Below are positions 10,777 through 21,359 of a stretch of 64,000 nucleotides of DNA, in pieces. The notes beneath the pieces are model-generated. The model had not been told where the DNA came from. It saw only the letters and a list, made by a program, of their open reading frames with translations, and ran no database searches. A program made the translations under genes and the position numbers. The stretch is taken from positions 24,445,927 to 24,509,926 of the forward strand of contig OZ038451.1 in the NCBI GenBank assembly GCA_964036195.1, read 5' to 3'. Position 1 is the first letter of the stretch; every line of letters begins with the position of its first letter. This DNA comes from Sphaerolaimus hirsutus. Lineage: Eukaryota > Nematoda > Chromadorea > Monhysterida > Sphaerolaimidae.

Positions 10777-11052
10777 GTACTGCCTGCAGTTTTTCCATTT
10801 TTTAGTCCATTTGAATGTTCAGCAGTTCCGCCAGTGACACCACAAGTGTAAATATGGTAACTAGGTAGTATTTTTCATGCAAATCCAATGGCAAATTTAT
10901 ACTGAAGAATCTCGTGCATTTCTCTGGGTACAATAATTACCCAATTTGCATTCGATTCGTATGGAACATTCGATGCAAATTTAATTCATCGGCCCGGGCA
11001 GCAGCTGTATCCTGTAGTGTTTTGTCAACCAAAAAGTGCAAAAAATTAGATC

Positions 11053-11125
11053 TGATTGCGCCCGGGATCGAACCGGGGACCTCTCGCGTGTGAGGCGAGC
11101 GTGATAACCGCTACACCACGCAACC
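11053..11125 (-). tRNA. tRNA-Val (anticodon CAC)
   Basis: The minus strand folds as a 73-nt tRNA. The acceptor arm pairs GGTTGCG with CGCAATC, the D-arm holds GTGGTGTAGCGGTTATCAC, the anticodon loop CTCACAC carries CAC, and the T-arm contains GGTTCGATCCC. The sequence follows animal tRNA-Val closely. No intron and no encoded CCA, as expected for a nuclear gene. Confidence 0.93.
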
Positions 11126-11333
11126 GATGAGCGACCGGCATTTAAACCTCGTTGTGAATTGCATTTGACCTTGCAGCTGCTTTGAAGAAATGTCACGTTC
11201 ACTCTGAGCATACCCGCTTCATTTCAGTACTCCCTCATTTCATAACGACCGATTAATATCGTAGCTAAGTACATAATAATGTACCACAATTAGTGGGGCG
11301 GTGCGTTTCGGAAGTTCGCGGACCGTCGATGTA

Positions 11334-11884
11334 CAGGGTGCGGCAATTTAGACCTGCGCTCTAGATTTCGATTAACTTGTCACTGGGTCGTCGGATTCAC
11401 TTCAAATTATAGGTCAACATTAAAAACTAAATAGGAAAGGATCCCTGAAAATATGGCTGCGATAGCTCCACTCGTTCTCAAGCTATTGATGCAAACACCA
11501 ATAATTGTTGCTTTACTACCACCTTGCTTTACAACCAATTACGCAAGCGTCATCTGCCGATTTCCTTATCGGTAAGGCGGATTAGTGGCGCGCGCACGCA
11601 TTTTGGCATGCCGCTGCGAAAAAAAGCGAGAAAAAAAAACAATCCCAATCCCGATCCGGGTCCCGAAAAGTGGATCCCGTTTGAAACCTATCACGGGGTG
11701 GTGGTAAAGTGACAATTATGCGTTTGCATGAATAACTTGAGAACGAGGTGAGCTATCGCAGCCATATTTTCAGGGATCTTTTCCTTTTTAGTTGTTAATG
11801 TTGACGTAAAATTTGACGTTAATCCGACAACCCAGTGACAAGTTATTCGAAATATAGAGCGCAGGTCTAAATTGCCGCACCCTG
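11334..11884. mobile_element. CAGGGTGCGGCAA foldback, TA-flanked
   Basis: CAGGGTGCGGCAATTTAGACC at the left is inverted at the right, and the arms stay complementary for about 170 bases each (CTGAAAATATGGCTGCGATAG is shared). TA flanks both sides, as in Tc1/mariner insertions. The core contains a CCCGATCCGGGTCCCG stretch but no transposase. Outside it, GGCGGTGCG near 11297 and its complement near 11925 suggest insertion into an older inverted repeat. Confidence 0.8.
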
Positions 11885-11968
11885 TATATGATAATATTTA
11901 TGTGCGAACTGTAAAAAAATGGCTCACAAAGCGCACCGCCTCCAACTATTTGTGATGCTAACAAAGTA

Positions 11969-12016
11969 CCGTATTACCTCCAATATAAGGTATAACTTGT
12001 ATTGGAGGTAATACGG
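11969..12016. mobile_element. 48-bp minimal TA-flanked hairpin
   Basis: CCGTATTACCTCCAATA and its inverted copy are separated by about 12 bases, with TA on both sides. It carries the terminal sequence of the CCCC-type MITE family with almost no interior. Confidence 0.8.
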
Positions 12017-12186
12017 TATTCCTGTTCAATATTATAAATACATACCTCAATAATTAATCCTGATTAAAAATTGCTTCTGATTACGTTCTGAGTGGTTGAC
12101 GCTATCTAGAATTTTTCCGCATCCAAAATTGATTCAGGAAGGCTAAATCCTCGGCATGCACCCCAAATGTCAATGTGCATGGGGGG

Positions 12187-12818
12187 TAGGGTTCAAACGG
12201 GATTGACTTTTCGGGATCGGGATCGGGATCGGGATTCACTTTTTGAGATTTCGGGATCGGGATCGGGATCGGGATTGGGGTTTCGGGATCGGGATCGGGA
12301 TCGGGATTGGTATTTTGAGATTTCGGGATCGGGATCGGGATCGGGATTGGGCGGGATTGGGGTCACGGGATCGGGATCGGGATCGGGATCGGGATTGGCA
12401 TTTTTTCGGGATCGGGATTGGGGTCTAGGGATAGAGATTTTTGTCACTGTTCTGGCATTCACAGTTGTTCATAAAGGTCTCAAAACACTGTTGGATGCCA
12501 GAAAAGTGACATAAAATGGACGCTGGGGGTTTGCGTTCACATTTTTGCATGCAAAAATGTCATTTTTTCACTTTTTATAATTTCCACTATTTTTTCCGGG
12601 ATCGGGATCCCGGACTTGGGAGATTCTCGGGATCGGGATCGGGATTTGAAAGTTTTCGGGATCGGGATCGGGATCGGGATTGGTATTTTTGGATTTCGGG
12701 ATCGGGAACGGGATCGGGATCGGGATTGGGTTTTCGGGATCGGGATCGGGATCGGGACTGCCAAATCCCGGAATTTCACGGGATCCGGGATCGGGATCGG
12801 GATCCCGTTTGAACCCTA
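12187..12818. mobile_element. TAGGGTTCAAACGGGAT hAT-like element (GGGATC words)
   Basis: Ends TAGGGTTCAAACGGGAT and ATCCCGTTTGAACCCTA, with the perfect 8-bp duplication ATGGGGGG at 12179-12186 and 12819-12826. Arms are near-pure GGGATC hexamer arrays. Their translations (Arg-Asp, Gly-Ile or Asp-Pro repeats) are not real proteins. Confidence 0.92.
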
Positions 12819-12849
12819 ATGGGGGGTCGGGCAATCGAGGCTGGAATGT

Positions 12850-13075
12850 GCGGTGCCCATTCCGCAAGTAGATAAGAGACGTAAATGTCAAGTGTATCGT
12901 GAAGTAAAAACGTAATGGCTCTGGCTCCAGGCGTAGAGCCCGTTTTTTGCACTCGCGCCATTTTTCCGTGGCGCTATTGGCGCTTGGCGCCGTGCCTATG
13001 AAAAGCGTCACGGTACTTTTGGTTATTTTGGCGCCGATTTTTGTAGATGTAGTAGATAGATGGCGCTTTCGGTTC
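12850..13075. repeat. GTGCCCATTCCGCAAGT end plus GGCGCC block
   Basis: Starts with a relative of the GGTGCCGGTTCCGCAAGT terminus, followed by AT-rich words and then a decayed GGCGCC array at 12950-13075. No matching opposite end. The stretch 13080-13800 holds no gene I can support; a short frame after CTACTTTACAG at 13120-13175 is too short to call. Confidence 0.5.
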
Positions 13076-13809
13076 GGGTGGAGACAAAACTTCTTATGAA
13101 TTTCGTGCCAAAAATTCCTGCATCTACTTTACAGCCTTACGGGCACGTCATCCACCCAGAGAACGCATTTCGATAGGGTCAAATTACTTTACTCGGCGCA
13201 CCGCAAAGTATGCGTCCAAAATTACCTATGTCTTCGTTGATAACGCGCAAGCAGGATACTTATGCACGCAGTTTCCAAAAAAGGAAAAAAATTCAAAAAG
13301 AAAAAGGTGGAGTCGCGTAAAAGAGACAAAAGTTTTCTTTCTGCAACATTTCTTCCTTCTTTTTTTGAACAATTTTTATTTTATAAACGATGACGTCATG
13401 ATGGAGTGTTTCCTTCCGAAAGATGCATAGCCTGCGGTCCACCGAGTAAATATATCAATGAACAATATGAATAAACTGAAGGTTGTTTGATGGAATTTCG
13501 ACAGGATCGACAGAGCACAGGTGCTAAAACGTACCCATTAACTTTTAATCGGAAAATGGTATGCTAAAGTACCGAGTGAATATGTTTACGTTTTCTCTGT
13601 ACCTGTACTTGTTTTTATGTACCATGTACCCACAAAATTTCGCTAAATGAATCGCATCTTACGCACCGATTTTTTGGCATAGAGCACTCGAGTCGAGAGC
13701 AAAACACTCTAAGTGGCATTTATATTCAAAACATAAACGGGCAGTGACGAAACTCTCCACACTTGGCGCTCTGCCAACAGTCCACAAGTTCCAACGTCCC
13801 CATCCAAGT

Positions 13810-16800
13810 TCACAACTCCCCGTGGAACCTATGCCTGTGTCCGTACTCCTCCACGGGCCACATGCACTCGCAGCCGCTCGGCACCGACTCCTTCGAGTGC
13901 GGCAGCCAGGCGACGTTTGTGCCGCGCGGCCGCCGACGCACTTGAATCGTGCTGTACACTTGCACGCAGTCGAACAGGCCCATGCCGCATTTCTGGGATG
14001 GGTGGGGGGGTGTTGGGGTTGGATTTTTGGAGTTGTGTGGCGATGGCAAAACATGATAATTTTTTTCTAGTTTTAAGTTTTTTTCTGACATAATTTGAAA
14101 TTTCATATTTTTGCTAAAAAATATTTATAAAATATTTTGTAGTCACCCCACCATCTAATCCAAAATGTGTTGATATTATGCGTGCAGCTACCGCACAGCA
14201 TAGTTGTTAAAACGTATTTACATTTACGTGAAAAATATTTATACTCGGGTACTGGGTAAATATGTTTCCCCTGAAACAAGTACCTATACAGAAAACGTAT
14301 TTTAAATAACTATGTAGTTTTTCACGGCATATCAGTGAAAAAATGGTGATAAAAGCTAAAAATAGGACATGTATACAGCCATAAATAGCTGAAAATAGGA
14401 ATAAGTGCTAGCTACTGTATATCCTTAAAAAACCCTTGAAAAACAGCCCCATGCAAAACACCCCCTGTTGGCCGGGTGAGGAAAAATAACAGCTGTTGAA
14501 TAACTCCCACTCTTAAATAACTCCCCCTCTGTGTATGTATTATGTGTATCCACAATGTGTATTTGAATTATTTGGATGCCAGCAATGAACACAAATTTAA
14601 CAAAAATATTCACTTTTACTTTTTCTGGGAAACAAAGTACAGGGGTGGTCATCTTCAGTTTCCGCTGAAAAAACATGATAGCTGAAGCTATCACAATGAA
14701 ATTTTAACACAAAACAGTAGACTCCATTGGACCCATATTCTGAAGTTTGCAACCCCAACGGCCACATTTTGGGTGAGTTGTGGAACACACAGTTTTTAGT
14801 GTAATTTTGTGACTTGGTGTCACCAGCTCTTGCTTGTTCTTCATTGAGGGGAAATGTTGAAAAAAGTTGTTTTTTTATAGATTCATTTCACTCAATACAA
14901 TCACAACACTTTACAGTTACAACAACTATCATTCGGTATATCCACCATACTTCTCCTCTCCAATGTCAAATTCAAATGGTTCTCGAATGACAGGAGAGCT
15001 TTCACTCTGATCTCAGTGCTCAACTCTTCGAATGACTCCTAAATGTCCTAAATCAACATGTCAACTGTGTCACATGTTGTCTTCTTGTTGTAGACAAGCT
15101 GCTTGACATGTCACACACAAGCAAGAGGTGATACCAAGTTACAAAATTACACTAAAAACTGTGTGTTCCACAACTCGCCCAAAATGTGGCCATTTGGGTT
15201 GCAAACTTCAGAATAGGTGTCCATGGGAGTCTACTCTATGGTGTTTAAATTTCACTGTGAGATCTCAACCGTAGCTCAAGCTATCGCGTTTTTCCAGCGG
15301 CAACTGAAGATGCCCACCCCTGTATTTTACTCACATCTTCTGAGTAAAGGTAAATAAAATTACTTTACGTTTTCTGTTCTCTGTTGGTGCGTGTAAAAAA
15401 TACTTTACGTTTACGTATACTTTGAAAACGTGTGCTACTTTTAACAACTCTGGTGCACAGGTGAGCCCGCATTACTGAATTCTGGGCTTACTCAATTTCA
15501 CAGTGTCATTTGGTAATCTCCCAAGTCACATTTTGCGTGGGTGTATGGAAACAATTTCGATGCAGATTTATGCAATGTCGCACATTTGCAGCTGTCTTTG
15601 TTTCAGCTGCCGAATTACGTGTCATGTTGGTGCAACAAAATGAGGTACGTATTTAAATACGTACCTTTGCCGCCAAAATTAGTTTTTCGGGCAAAATGGT
15701 TGTTTGTCATATTCCAGGTGGCCAACGAGAAGTTTGGCTTTAGGTATGAACACATCGTTTTGTGTTCCTTCTGAAAGAAATTACATTTTATGTTGCACCT
15801 TTATGTCTGACACTCCAGAAACACAACATCTAGTTCCTATATACGGTATTTCCTCGACATACCCCCGGCGGGGGGGGGGAGGTTCATTTTTTTCAGAGTG
15901 AGAATTTTGAGGGGGTTAAACGAGGATAGTCGAAGAAATGGTTATAAAATTGTGGAAATTTTTTTCTTCTAGAAAACGAAAAAAGTGACCCAAACGTCAC
16001 CCCGACCGCACTAACCCGGGGTCTCAAAAAGTCCGCCCAAGGCAGCAATCGATTCTGATCGTCCACCAAATGCTCGCACTTGATCTCGGTCATGAAAGGC
16101 GGGTCGAATTCGTAGGCGCGCGAGTTCAAATGGTGCGTGCTGCTCACAGAGCTGCACAGGTGCTCGTAGCGCCGTCGAGAGTTTGGTATCGATTGAAGCG
16201 GATCCACGATGGGGGAGGCTGTGGAAATGGGGGGGTGTAGCGTTGAATACGGACTGAAAGTTTAAGGTGAAAGATTTCCAAATAAATTTGATATACTCGG
16301 CGGACATCACACATAGGGTGTCAAATTTCCGTTTCCGTTTTCCGTTTCCGCCTTTCCGCAGGAAAATTTTTTACCTTTCCGTTTTCCGTTTTCCGGCAGC
16401 CGAAAATTTTTTACCTTTCCGTTTTCCGTTTTCCGGCAGCCGAAAAAATTTTACCTTTCCGTTTTCCGTTTTCCGGCAGCTGAAAATTTTTTACCTTTCC
16501 GTTTCCGTTTTTCCGGCCCATTTTTCCGTTTTCCGGCTGAAAAATTTTTACCTTTCCGTTTCCGTTTTACCAGGCCATTTTTCCATTTTCTGGCTCGATT
16601 TTCAGTTTTCTGGCATTTTGCCATTGTTTTTCCAATCTGTATTTATCTTCAATTGGCTCATCCCATTGTGTTGTTTTTGTCTCTTTGAGCAGCATTGACA
16701 ACTGGGATTTCAGGGTCAGTGAAACAGGTGCTGTGAACCCAATTGGGTCATATGCTGACACCAATAATTTATTCAAGTTTCGTCTGGTTGGTGTTGTGAT

Positions 16801-19111
16801 GCTGTCAATTTGCAATTTTGGTGTTGATATTGCCAGCATGTCTGTTCATTGATTTTATTTCATGCCCATTACTGCGACAATTTTATTCACCTTTGGACTC
16901 CTGTCATTTTCTGCTATTTCATTCATGACTGATCTGGAGTTTGACAGCCATTCCCTGATGTTCATAGAACATTGGTTAAATAAAGCTTTGACTTTGTAAT
17001 ATAGTTCTAAAGCTTCAACTCCATTCGTGACACTCATGATGAAGTTATCTATGTAAATGTTGTTTATTATCATCGCCAACTGGTTTCGTTCCCCTTCATT
17101 TTCTTCATATTCATTCATGTTGTTTATTGTCACATTTAAATGGTATTTTATGACTGCTCCCAAAATTGCTGGGCTGCAGACAAGTCCAAACAGTACACGT
17201 TTAAAACAAAGTACTATTAAGTTATTTTCAGTTACTGGTTTTGAGGCATCTTTCAGCCAGAAAAATTGTGTGTAGTCTCTAGCTTGGTCATGCAATCCTA
17301 TTTGCAAATATGCTTTTTCAATATCAGCAATTAATGCTATATTGCCTGCCCTGAACTGCAGGTGTAGGCCCTGTGCTAATGGTGTTGTAATTGGTCCTCT
17401 AAAAAGGCACTCGTTGAAACTGGGCTTACCTGCTGACCCATCGTACACAATTCTGCATGATGTCGATTTGCCCGGCGTGATTACTGGCTGGTGTGGCAAA
17501 TAATGAATCCCCTTGTTGTCTGTTTTGTCGTCACAGATCTCAATTATTCCCTTTTCTAGTTGGTTGTCCAAAACTTTCCGGTATTGTTCGAATAAGTTTG
17601 GATCTTTGTTGAATCTTCATATCAGTGATTTAAACTGCACCAAGGCTTCTGCTTTTCCCGTGGGCAGGTCACTGATACTCTCTTTATACGGCCAGTCAAT
17701 ATAGTATCATTTGTTGTTGTTGTTGAATTTTATGCTATTTATTATCATCTCCTCTGCAATGTTGTCATCAATTGCATAGGGGTCATCAGTGATTACCACT
17801 TCTTCTAGACTGTGAAATTGTCATAGTGTTTCCTTTCCTATGGCCACTATGGCTACTTTTTGATGATTTTTTGTTGGTTCAGTTAAGCTTGAACTACAAG
17901 TGAAGTTACAGGCATGATCCATAGTTGCAGAATGAACAGCTACCACAATCAAAGCCAAACAGGCAAACCTGCATGCAGGTTTTCCTTCTGCAAATTTGTA
18001 TATTACCGTGCTAATTTCACTTTATTTTTTTCCGTTTCCGTGAAAATTTTGCTTTCTGTTTTCCGTTTTCCGGCATTTCATTTTTCCGTTTTCCGTTTTC
18101 CGGCCGACATTTTTTTTTTACCTTTCCGTTTTCCGTTTTCCGCTGAGTGAAATTTTTTACCTTTCCGTTTTCCGTTTTCCGGCAGAAATTTTTTTTTTAC
18201 CTTTCCGTTTTCCATTTTCCGTAAAGTGAAAAAATTTTACCTTTCCGTTTTCCGTAAAAAAAATTTTTTGACACCCTAATCACACATAAATAGTATGGAT
18301 CCTACCTACCATAACCCATCTGAATAATCAACCAAAATTATACAGTTTTTCATCACAATATTTAGTATTCACTATGGAATGATTAAATTCGGAATTTATC
18401 GCACGATTTTATTCATTAAATTACGGTAGAATTCTGCGCATGCTTTGCGGTCCTAAACCTAAATGTGTTTTTTTTGGCATTTTGAGTCCTGAAGACGGCC
18501 GTTTTCGTTGACAAGTTTATGTCGTTTTTCAAACATAGAACATAACCAGTTCCCAACTTTCATCGAGAAAAAAAACACAAAATTGAAATAATGCGAGTTG
18601 ACCGCGCGCAACCGACAAAGTGCCGCAACTCTGCTCGTTGTCGGTGTGGGCAGCGTGGGCGTGGTCTGCGGACGCAGCGCGGCAGTAACTCGCAAGTCTG
18701 CGTCGGTGGCGTCGCCGGGCCGCTGCAACGAGTCGTCCTGGGGGCAGTCCCAGACCCTGTAAAATGCCCTGTAAAGTGTAAAATGTCATGCAAAGTGTCA
18801 AAAGTTGTCAAAACTGTGTTGCCATTTTGCAGGGCATTTTACATGACTTTTGACACTTTGCATGACATTTTACATTTTACAGAGCATTTGACAGGGTCCG
18901 GGACTGGCACCTGCCGTCGATGCCACCGGTCGCGTCCGTGGTGCCGCAATCGGTGGACTGGTTCGGTTTTCTTTCCGGGCTCCGACAGCTCGTCGTAATG
19001 GGCGGAGATGGCCGCGTCGCGGTCGATCGGCGCCCCGCTGCAGTTCCAGTCGGACACGCTCGCCAGTGTGCAGCATAGGACAGTCATGACCTGCGCGGTG
19101 TTTGAGTGCCA
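13810..19111 (-). CDS. Candidate secreted cystine-knot factor, four exons
   Basis: On the minus strand, exon A (19111-18911) contains an ATG at 19087, a short hydrophobic start and a basic HRR end. Exon B begins at 18737 and continues in phase 0 to about 18590; its donor is unresolved. Exon C is 16218-16016 (acceptor TTTCCACAG, donor GTTAGT). Exon D is 13992-13810 (acceptor CATCCCAG, stop TGA). C and D join in phase 0. The C-D region has cysteines in EHLCSS, EIKCEH, KCGMGLFDC and VPSGCECMWP, with an aromatic/basic strand VQVYSTIQVRRR before the last CEC. This recalls trunk/PTTH-like or IL-17-like cystine-knot ligands, an assignment from memory of pattern only. Whether A-B belong to the same gene as C-D is inference. 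Introns hold transposons. Confidence 0.5.
14199..15452. mobile_element. CAGAGTTG-type hAT-like element in an intron
   Basis: Ends CATAGTTGTTAAAACG and CTTTTAACAACTCTG, with imperfect 8-bp flanks CCGCACAG (14191-14198) and GTGCACAG (15453-15460), 6 of 8 matching. Arms use TTTACGTTTTC and GTAAATAC words. It encloses the CAGGGGTGG foldback 14640-15322 and a decayed CCCC-type stretch at 14413-14540. Confidence 0.8.
14640..15322. mobile_element. CAGGGGTGGGCATCTTCAGT foldback, TA-flanked
   Basis: The terminal sequence is inverted at the right end and the arms are complementary for about 200 bases (for example GTGTAATTTTGTGACTTGG and its complement near 15145). TA flanks both sides. A second copy is at 49225-49784. 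No transposase; the core is an AT-rich unique stretch. Confidence 0.85.
15842..15940. mobile_element. Short CCCC-type MITE
   Basis: CGGTATTTCCTCGACATACCCCC at the left and GGGGGTTAAACGAGGATAGTCG with GAAGAAATGG at the right form a short imperfect inverted repeat of the TA MITE family. Confidence 0.6.
16314..18278. mobile_element. TAGGGTGTC hAT-like element carrying BEL/Pao sequence
   Basis: Ends TAGGGTGTCAAATTTCC and TTGACACCCTA, with the perfect 8-bp duplication ATCACACA at 16306-16313 and 18279-18286. Word arms of CCGTTTTCCG occupy 16320-16620 and 18000-18270. Between them is about 1.3 kb of BEL/Pao reverse-transcriptase sequence on the minus strand. The same borders occur in 10225-10776 and 1-1185, so the capture preceded transposition. 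Confidence 0.9.
16600..17710 (-). pseudogene. BEL/Pao retrotransposon reverse-transcriptase fragment
   Basis: Read leftward, the frame from 17571 carries hallmarks of BEL/Pao polymerases: a HYLPHQPVI block, CRIVYDGSAG, an FNECLFRGP block, ADIEKAYLQI and a catalytic box reading YIDN where YVDD is usual. Downstream, 16839-16600 holds the conserved SAYDPIGFTAPV block. Upstream (17572-17710) the similarity continues but with a stop. A stop near 16855 splits the frame. Gag, protease, RNase H and integrase are absent, and the fragment sits between the word arms of a hAT-like element. It is a dead passenger, not a complete retroelement. Confidence 0.85.
18738..18910 (-). mobile_element. Introner-like foldback, exactly an intron
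   Basis: On the minus strand it starts GTGCCAGTCCCGGACCCTG and ends CAGGGTCTGGGACTGCCCCCAG, so the element's own inverted ends supply donor GT and acceptor AG. Arms are TGTAAAATGTCATGCAAAG and its complement around a short loop. The flanking exons (ending CGGCAG, starting GACGAC) are GC-rich and open in phase 0 across the junction. Confidence 0.7.
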
Positions 19112-19121
19112 CTGTGGTTAA

Positions 19122-19224
19122 GAACCTGTGAAATGCCCTGTAAACTGGTAAATGTCATGCAAGTTTACAAACGTGACTTTTGGCACTTTGCATGACATTT
19201 TACATTCCATTTTACAGAGTCTGG
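19122..19224. mobile_element. TGTAAA foldback, decayed copy
   Basis: AACCTGTGAAATGCCCTGTAAA at the left and TTTTACAGAGTCTGGGGG at the right flank GTCATGCAAGTTTAC and its near-complement. It lies just upstream of exon A of the minus-strand gene; the CACAG at its edge could serve as that exon's acceptor. Confidence 0.6.
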
Positions 19225-19708
19225 GGGAGTGTCCCCAGTCCAGTGTAAAGTGCCTATCACCTTTGTTCGGCATTGGTTCAGTTTGACGGTCAAACTTTGA
19301 CCTACCTGAAACCGCATATCATATTGTATTGAAAACTTTTTTGTTCAGGTACGCGCCCTCCAGCAACAATTTGTATTACTCATTGATATAAAGTTCTGAA
19401 TTTAGCGTTGTAGAATAATAAATGATTTGTGTGAAGCATTATTCACATCTCATCTTTACTCCATTAACAATCAAAATATTCTGCGCATTCGGGAGCTCTT
19501 TCAAATGGCGCGGTATGCTATTGAATGAATAAAGTTACGTAGCCAAGCCTGTGAAAACGGGGGCATTTGACGCGCGTTTGTTTGTATAAATAGACGACGA
19601 CATTTTATTTTCATCTGAGTCGTAGGCGGATAATTAGGCATTGTGCGGTTCCTCCAGATGAACCCAGTCTCACAGTTAGCGTTCCAAAAAGCTTATATTT
19701 TTTAAATA

Positions 19709-19855
19709 CCGCATTTCCTAGAATTACCCCCGGGGGGTTTATTTGGGGGTATTTCGAGGGGGGGAGGTGTATAAACGGGTTTCATTGTGTCCATTTTGAG
19801 GGGGTATTTCGGGGGAGGGGGTATTCCGAGAGGGAGGTATTTCGAGGAAATACGG
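19709..19855. mobile_element. Short CCCC-type MITE
   Basis: CCGCATTTCCTAGAATTACCCCC at the left, TTTCGAGGAAATACGG at the right, TA on both sides. The G-rich body is TTTCGGGGGAGGGGG words. An AT-rich stretch with a TATTTATATTTT character separates it from the next MITE. Confidence 0.8.
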
Positions 19856-20054
19856 TAAAAGAAAATATACAAAAATGTATACCGTATTTACTTATATTTT
19901 ATCCATGTTTTTCTGGTGAAATATAATTATATTTTTATACGAGAAGAAGGTATAAAAAATCTCTCATTTATATTTGTTTATATTTTTTTCTGAATTTTTT
20001 CAGAGAAATTTGATTACCTGGTATATATTTTTTTTGGGAGTTTCTCAGAGATTA

Positions 20055-20550
20055 CCATATTTACTCGAAATACCCCCAGGGGGTTTATTTTTGGAAATTT
20101 GTGGAAATTTTAAGAGGGGTATTTCGAGGGGGGGCTTATTCGAAGGGGGGGTATTATTTCGCCAGACATTTTCGTACATATTGTAGTAAAGAATGGGCTT
20201 TTACATACCCAAAACTGGTAATAAACGTCACCAAACGGGACATATCAGAGCATTCAAACGTAGACAGCCATACAAACTACTCAATGTATAGCAGCGATGA
20301 GATTTGTCCCCAATAAATACATCATGTACATTGTATACATGATGTATTTCATTTAAGATGGGGGGTATTTCGTGGTGGGGGTTCAATTATTCCTCAGCTC
20401 GAAAACACCTGGGGGTATTTCGAGGGGGGTTAGTTCAAGGGGGGTATTTCGAGGGGGGTTAGTTCAAGGGGGGTATTTCGAGGGGGGTTAGTTCAAGGGG
20501 GGTATTTCGAGGGGGATTAGTTCAAGGGGGGTTATTTCGAGGAAATACGG
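20055..20550. mobile_element. CCCC-type MITE, second core type
   Basis: CCATATTTACTCGAAATACCCCC at the left and TTTCGAGGAAATACGG at the right, TA-flanked. Its core (TACCCAAAACTGGTAATAAACG to ACATCATGTACATTGTATAC) matches 23750-23900, a core different from the 4281-4700 type. The right part holds four tandem GGGGGTTAGTTCAAGG units. Confidence 0.85.
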
Positions 20551-21033
20551 TATATTTATCATTATTAAATTTACTGAAAACACATTTTTGCAACGCTATT
20601 CACAGTTCACACCGAATAAAGCGGCCATTTTCTAAAACGCTCACTTCCCCGGCGCTGCCGCGCGACGGCCAGGTATAAGGCGCATATGAGCGGCGACAAT
20701 CCTTCACACTGGTAATGCGGCAATGGCACCGGAGTCCACCAGCGGAGCTGAATGGATCGGGGGCAAAACTGCGTGATGCTTTGGTTACGCTATTCTTGGC
20801 GGCGTATTGATGAATGACTTCTCATTTCCTTAAATGCATTATGCGTAGATATGCCGTCGGCATTTTGGTACTCTTTATTGAAATGGAACTTTTAGGTTGG
20901 TATTTATTTACTAGACAAGTGAGATTTGGTGTGTGTGGGATGCGGTTTTCAGTATAAATACGTAAACTGGCTATTTACTGTTAAGGACTTTGCCGACGCA
21001 GCGTGTCAGCCCCTAATACTGAAGAGCCCAGCC
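20551..21033. other. No gene seen
   Basis: AT-rich with a short GC patch near 20650-20720. No open frame, repeat family or RNA was recognised before the tRNA-like gene. Confidence 0.6.
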
Positions 21034-21105
21034 GCCTCTGTAGTCTAGTGGTTAGGGCACTCGTGTTCTATACGAGAGGTGCGGGTTCGATTCCCCCCTG
21101 AGGCA
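21034..21105 (+). tRNA. tRNA-Arg-like (anticodon TCT), imperfect
   Basis: The 72-nt sequence starts GCCTCTG and ends CTGAGGC plus A. The D-arm has TAGTCTAGTGGTTAGGG, a perfect CTCGT/ACGAG anticodon stem encloses loop GTTCTAT with anticodon TCT, and the T-loop is TTCGATT. Acceptor position 6 is a T-T mismatch and the T-stem has a C-C mismatch, so it may be a decaying gene or pseudogene. A small hairpin and T-rich stretch (21108-21130) follow, as for polymerase III termination. Confidence 0.75.
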
Positions 21106-21359
21106 AGTGCAATTTTGCACTCTTTCTTTACTGTTACACATTTAATTCGCTCTTCAGTGTGTAATTGAGCGCTTTGCGATTCAGAAACTGACTGAAACGT
21201 AGCCATAGTAGCAGTAGATCGCTGGACGCTGCAGGAAGCTGCTTACTCAGCATCACCTCAAGTCATTTGACATGCTGGCCACTGTTAACATGCTGATAGA
21301 CAAAAATCTAATTTACTGACTGCAGCGAATTTTCAGTGTGCTATTGAGTGAAATCTACT

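Noticed and set aside
12167-12812. Frames translating as Arg-Asp, Gly-Ile or Asp-Pro repeats on both strands
   Set aside because: They are six-frame readings of the GGGATC arrays inside a transposon with its own target duplication; every frame is open for the same reason.
20390-20530. CRISPR-like regular spacing of GGGGGTTAGTTCAAGG units
   Set aside because: Short tandem units inside a TA-type MITE in a eukaryotic genome; the spacers are not unique and there are no cas genes.
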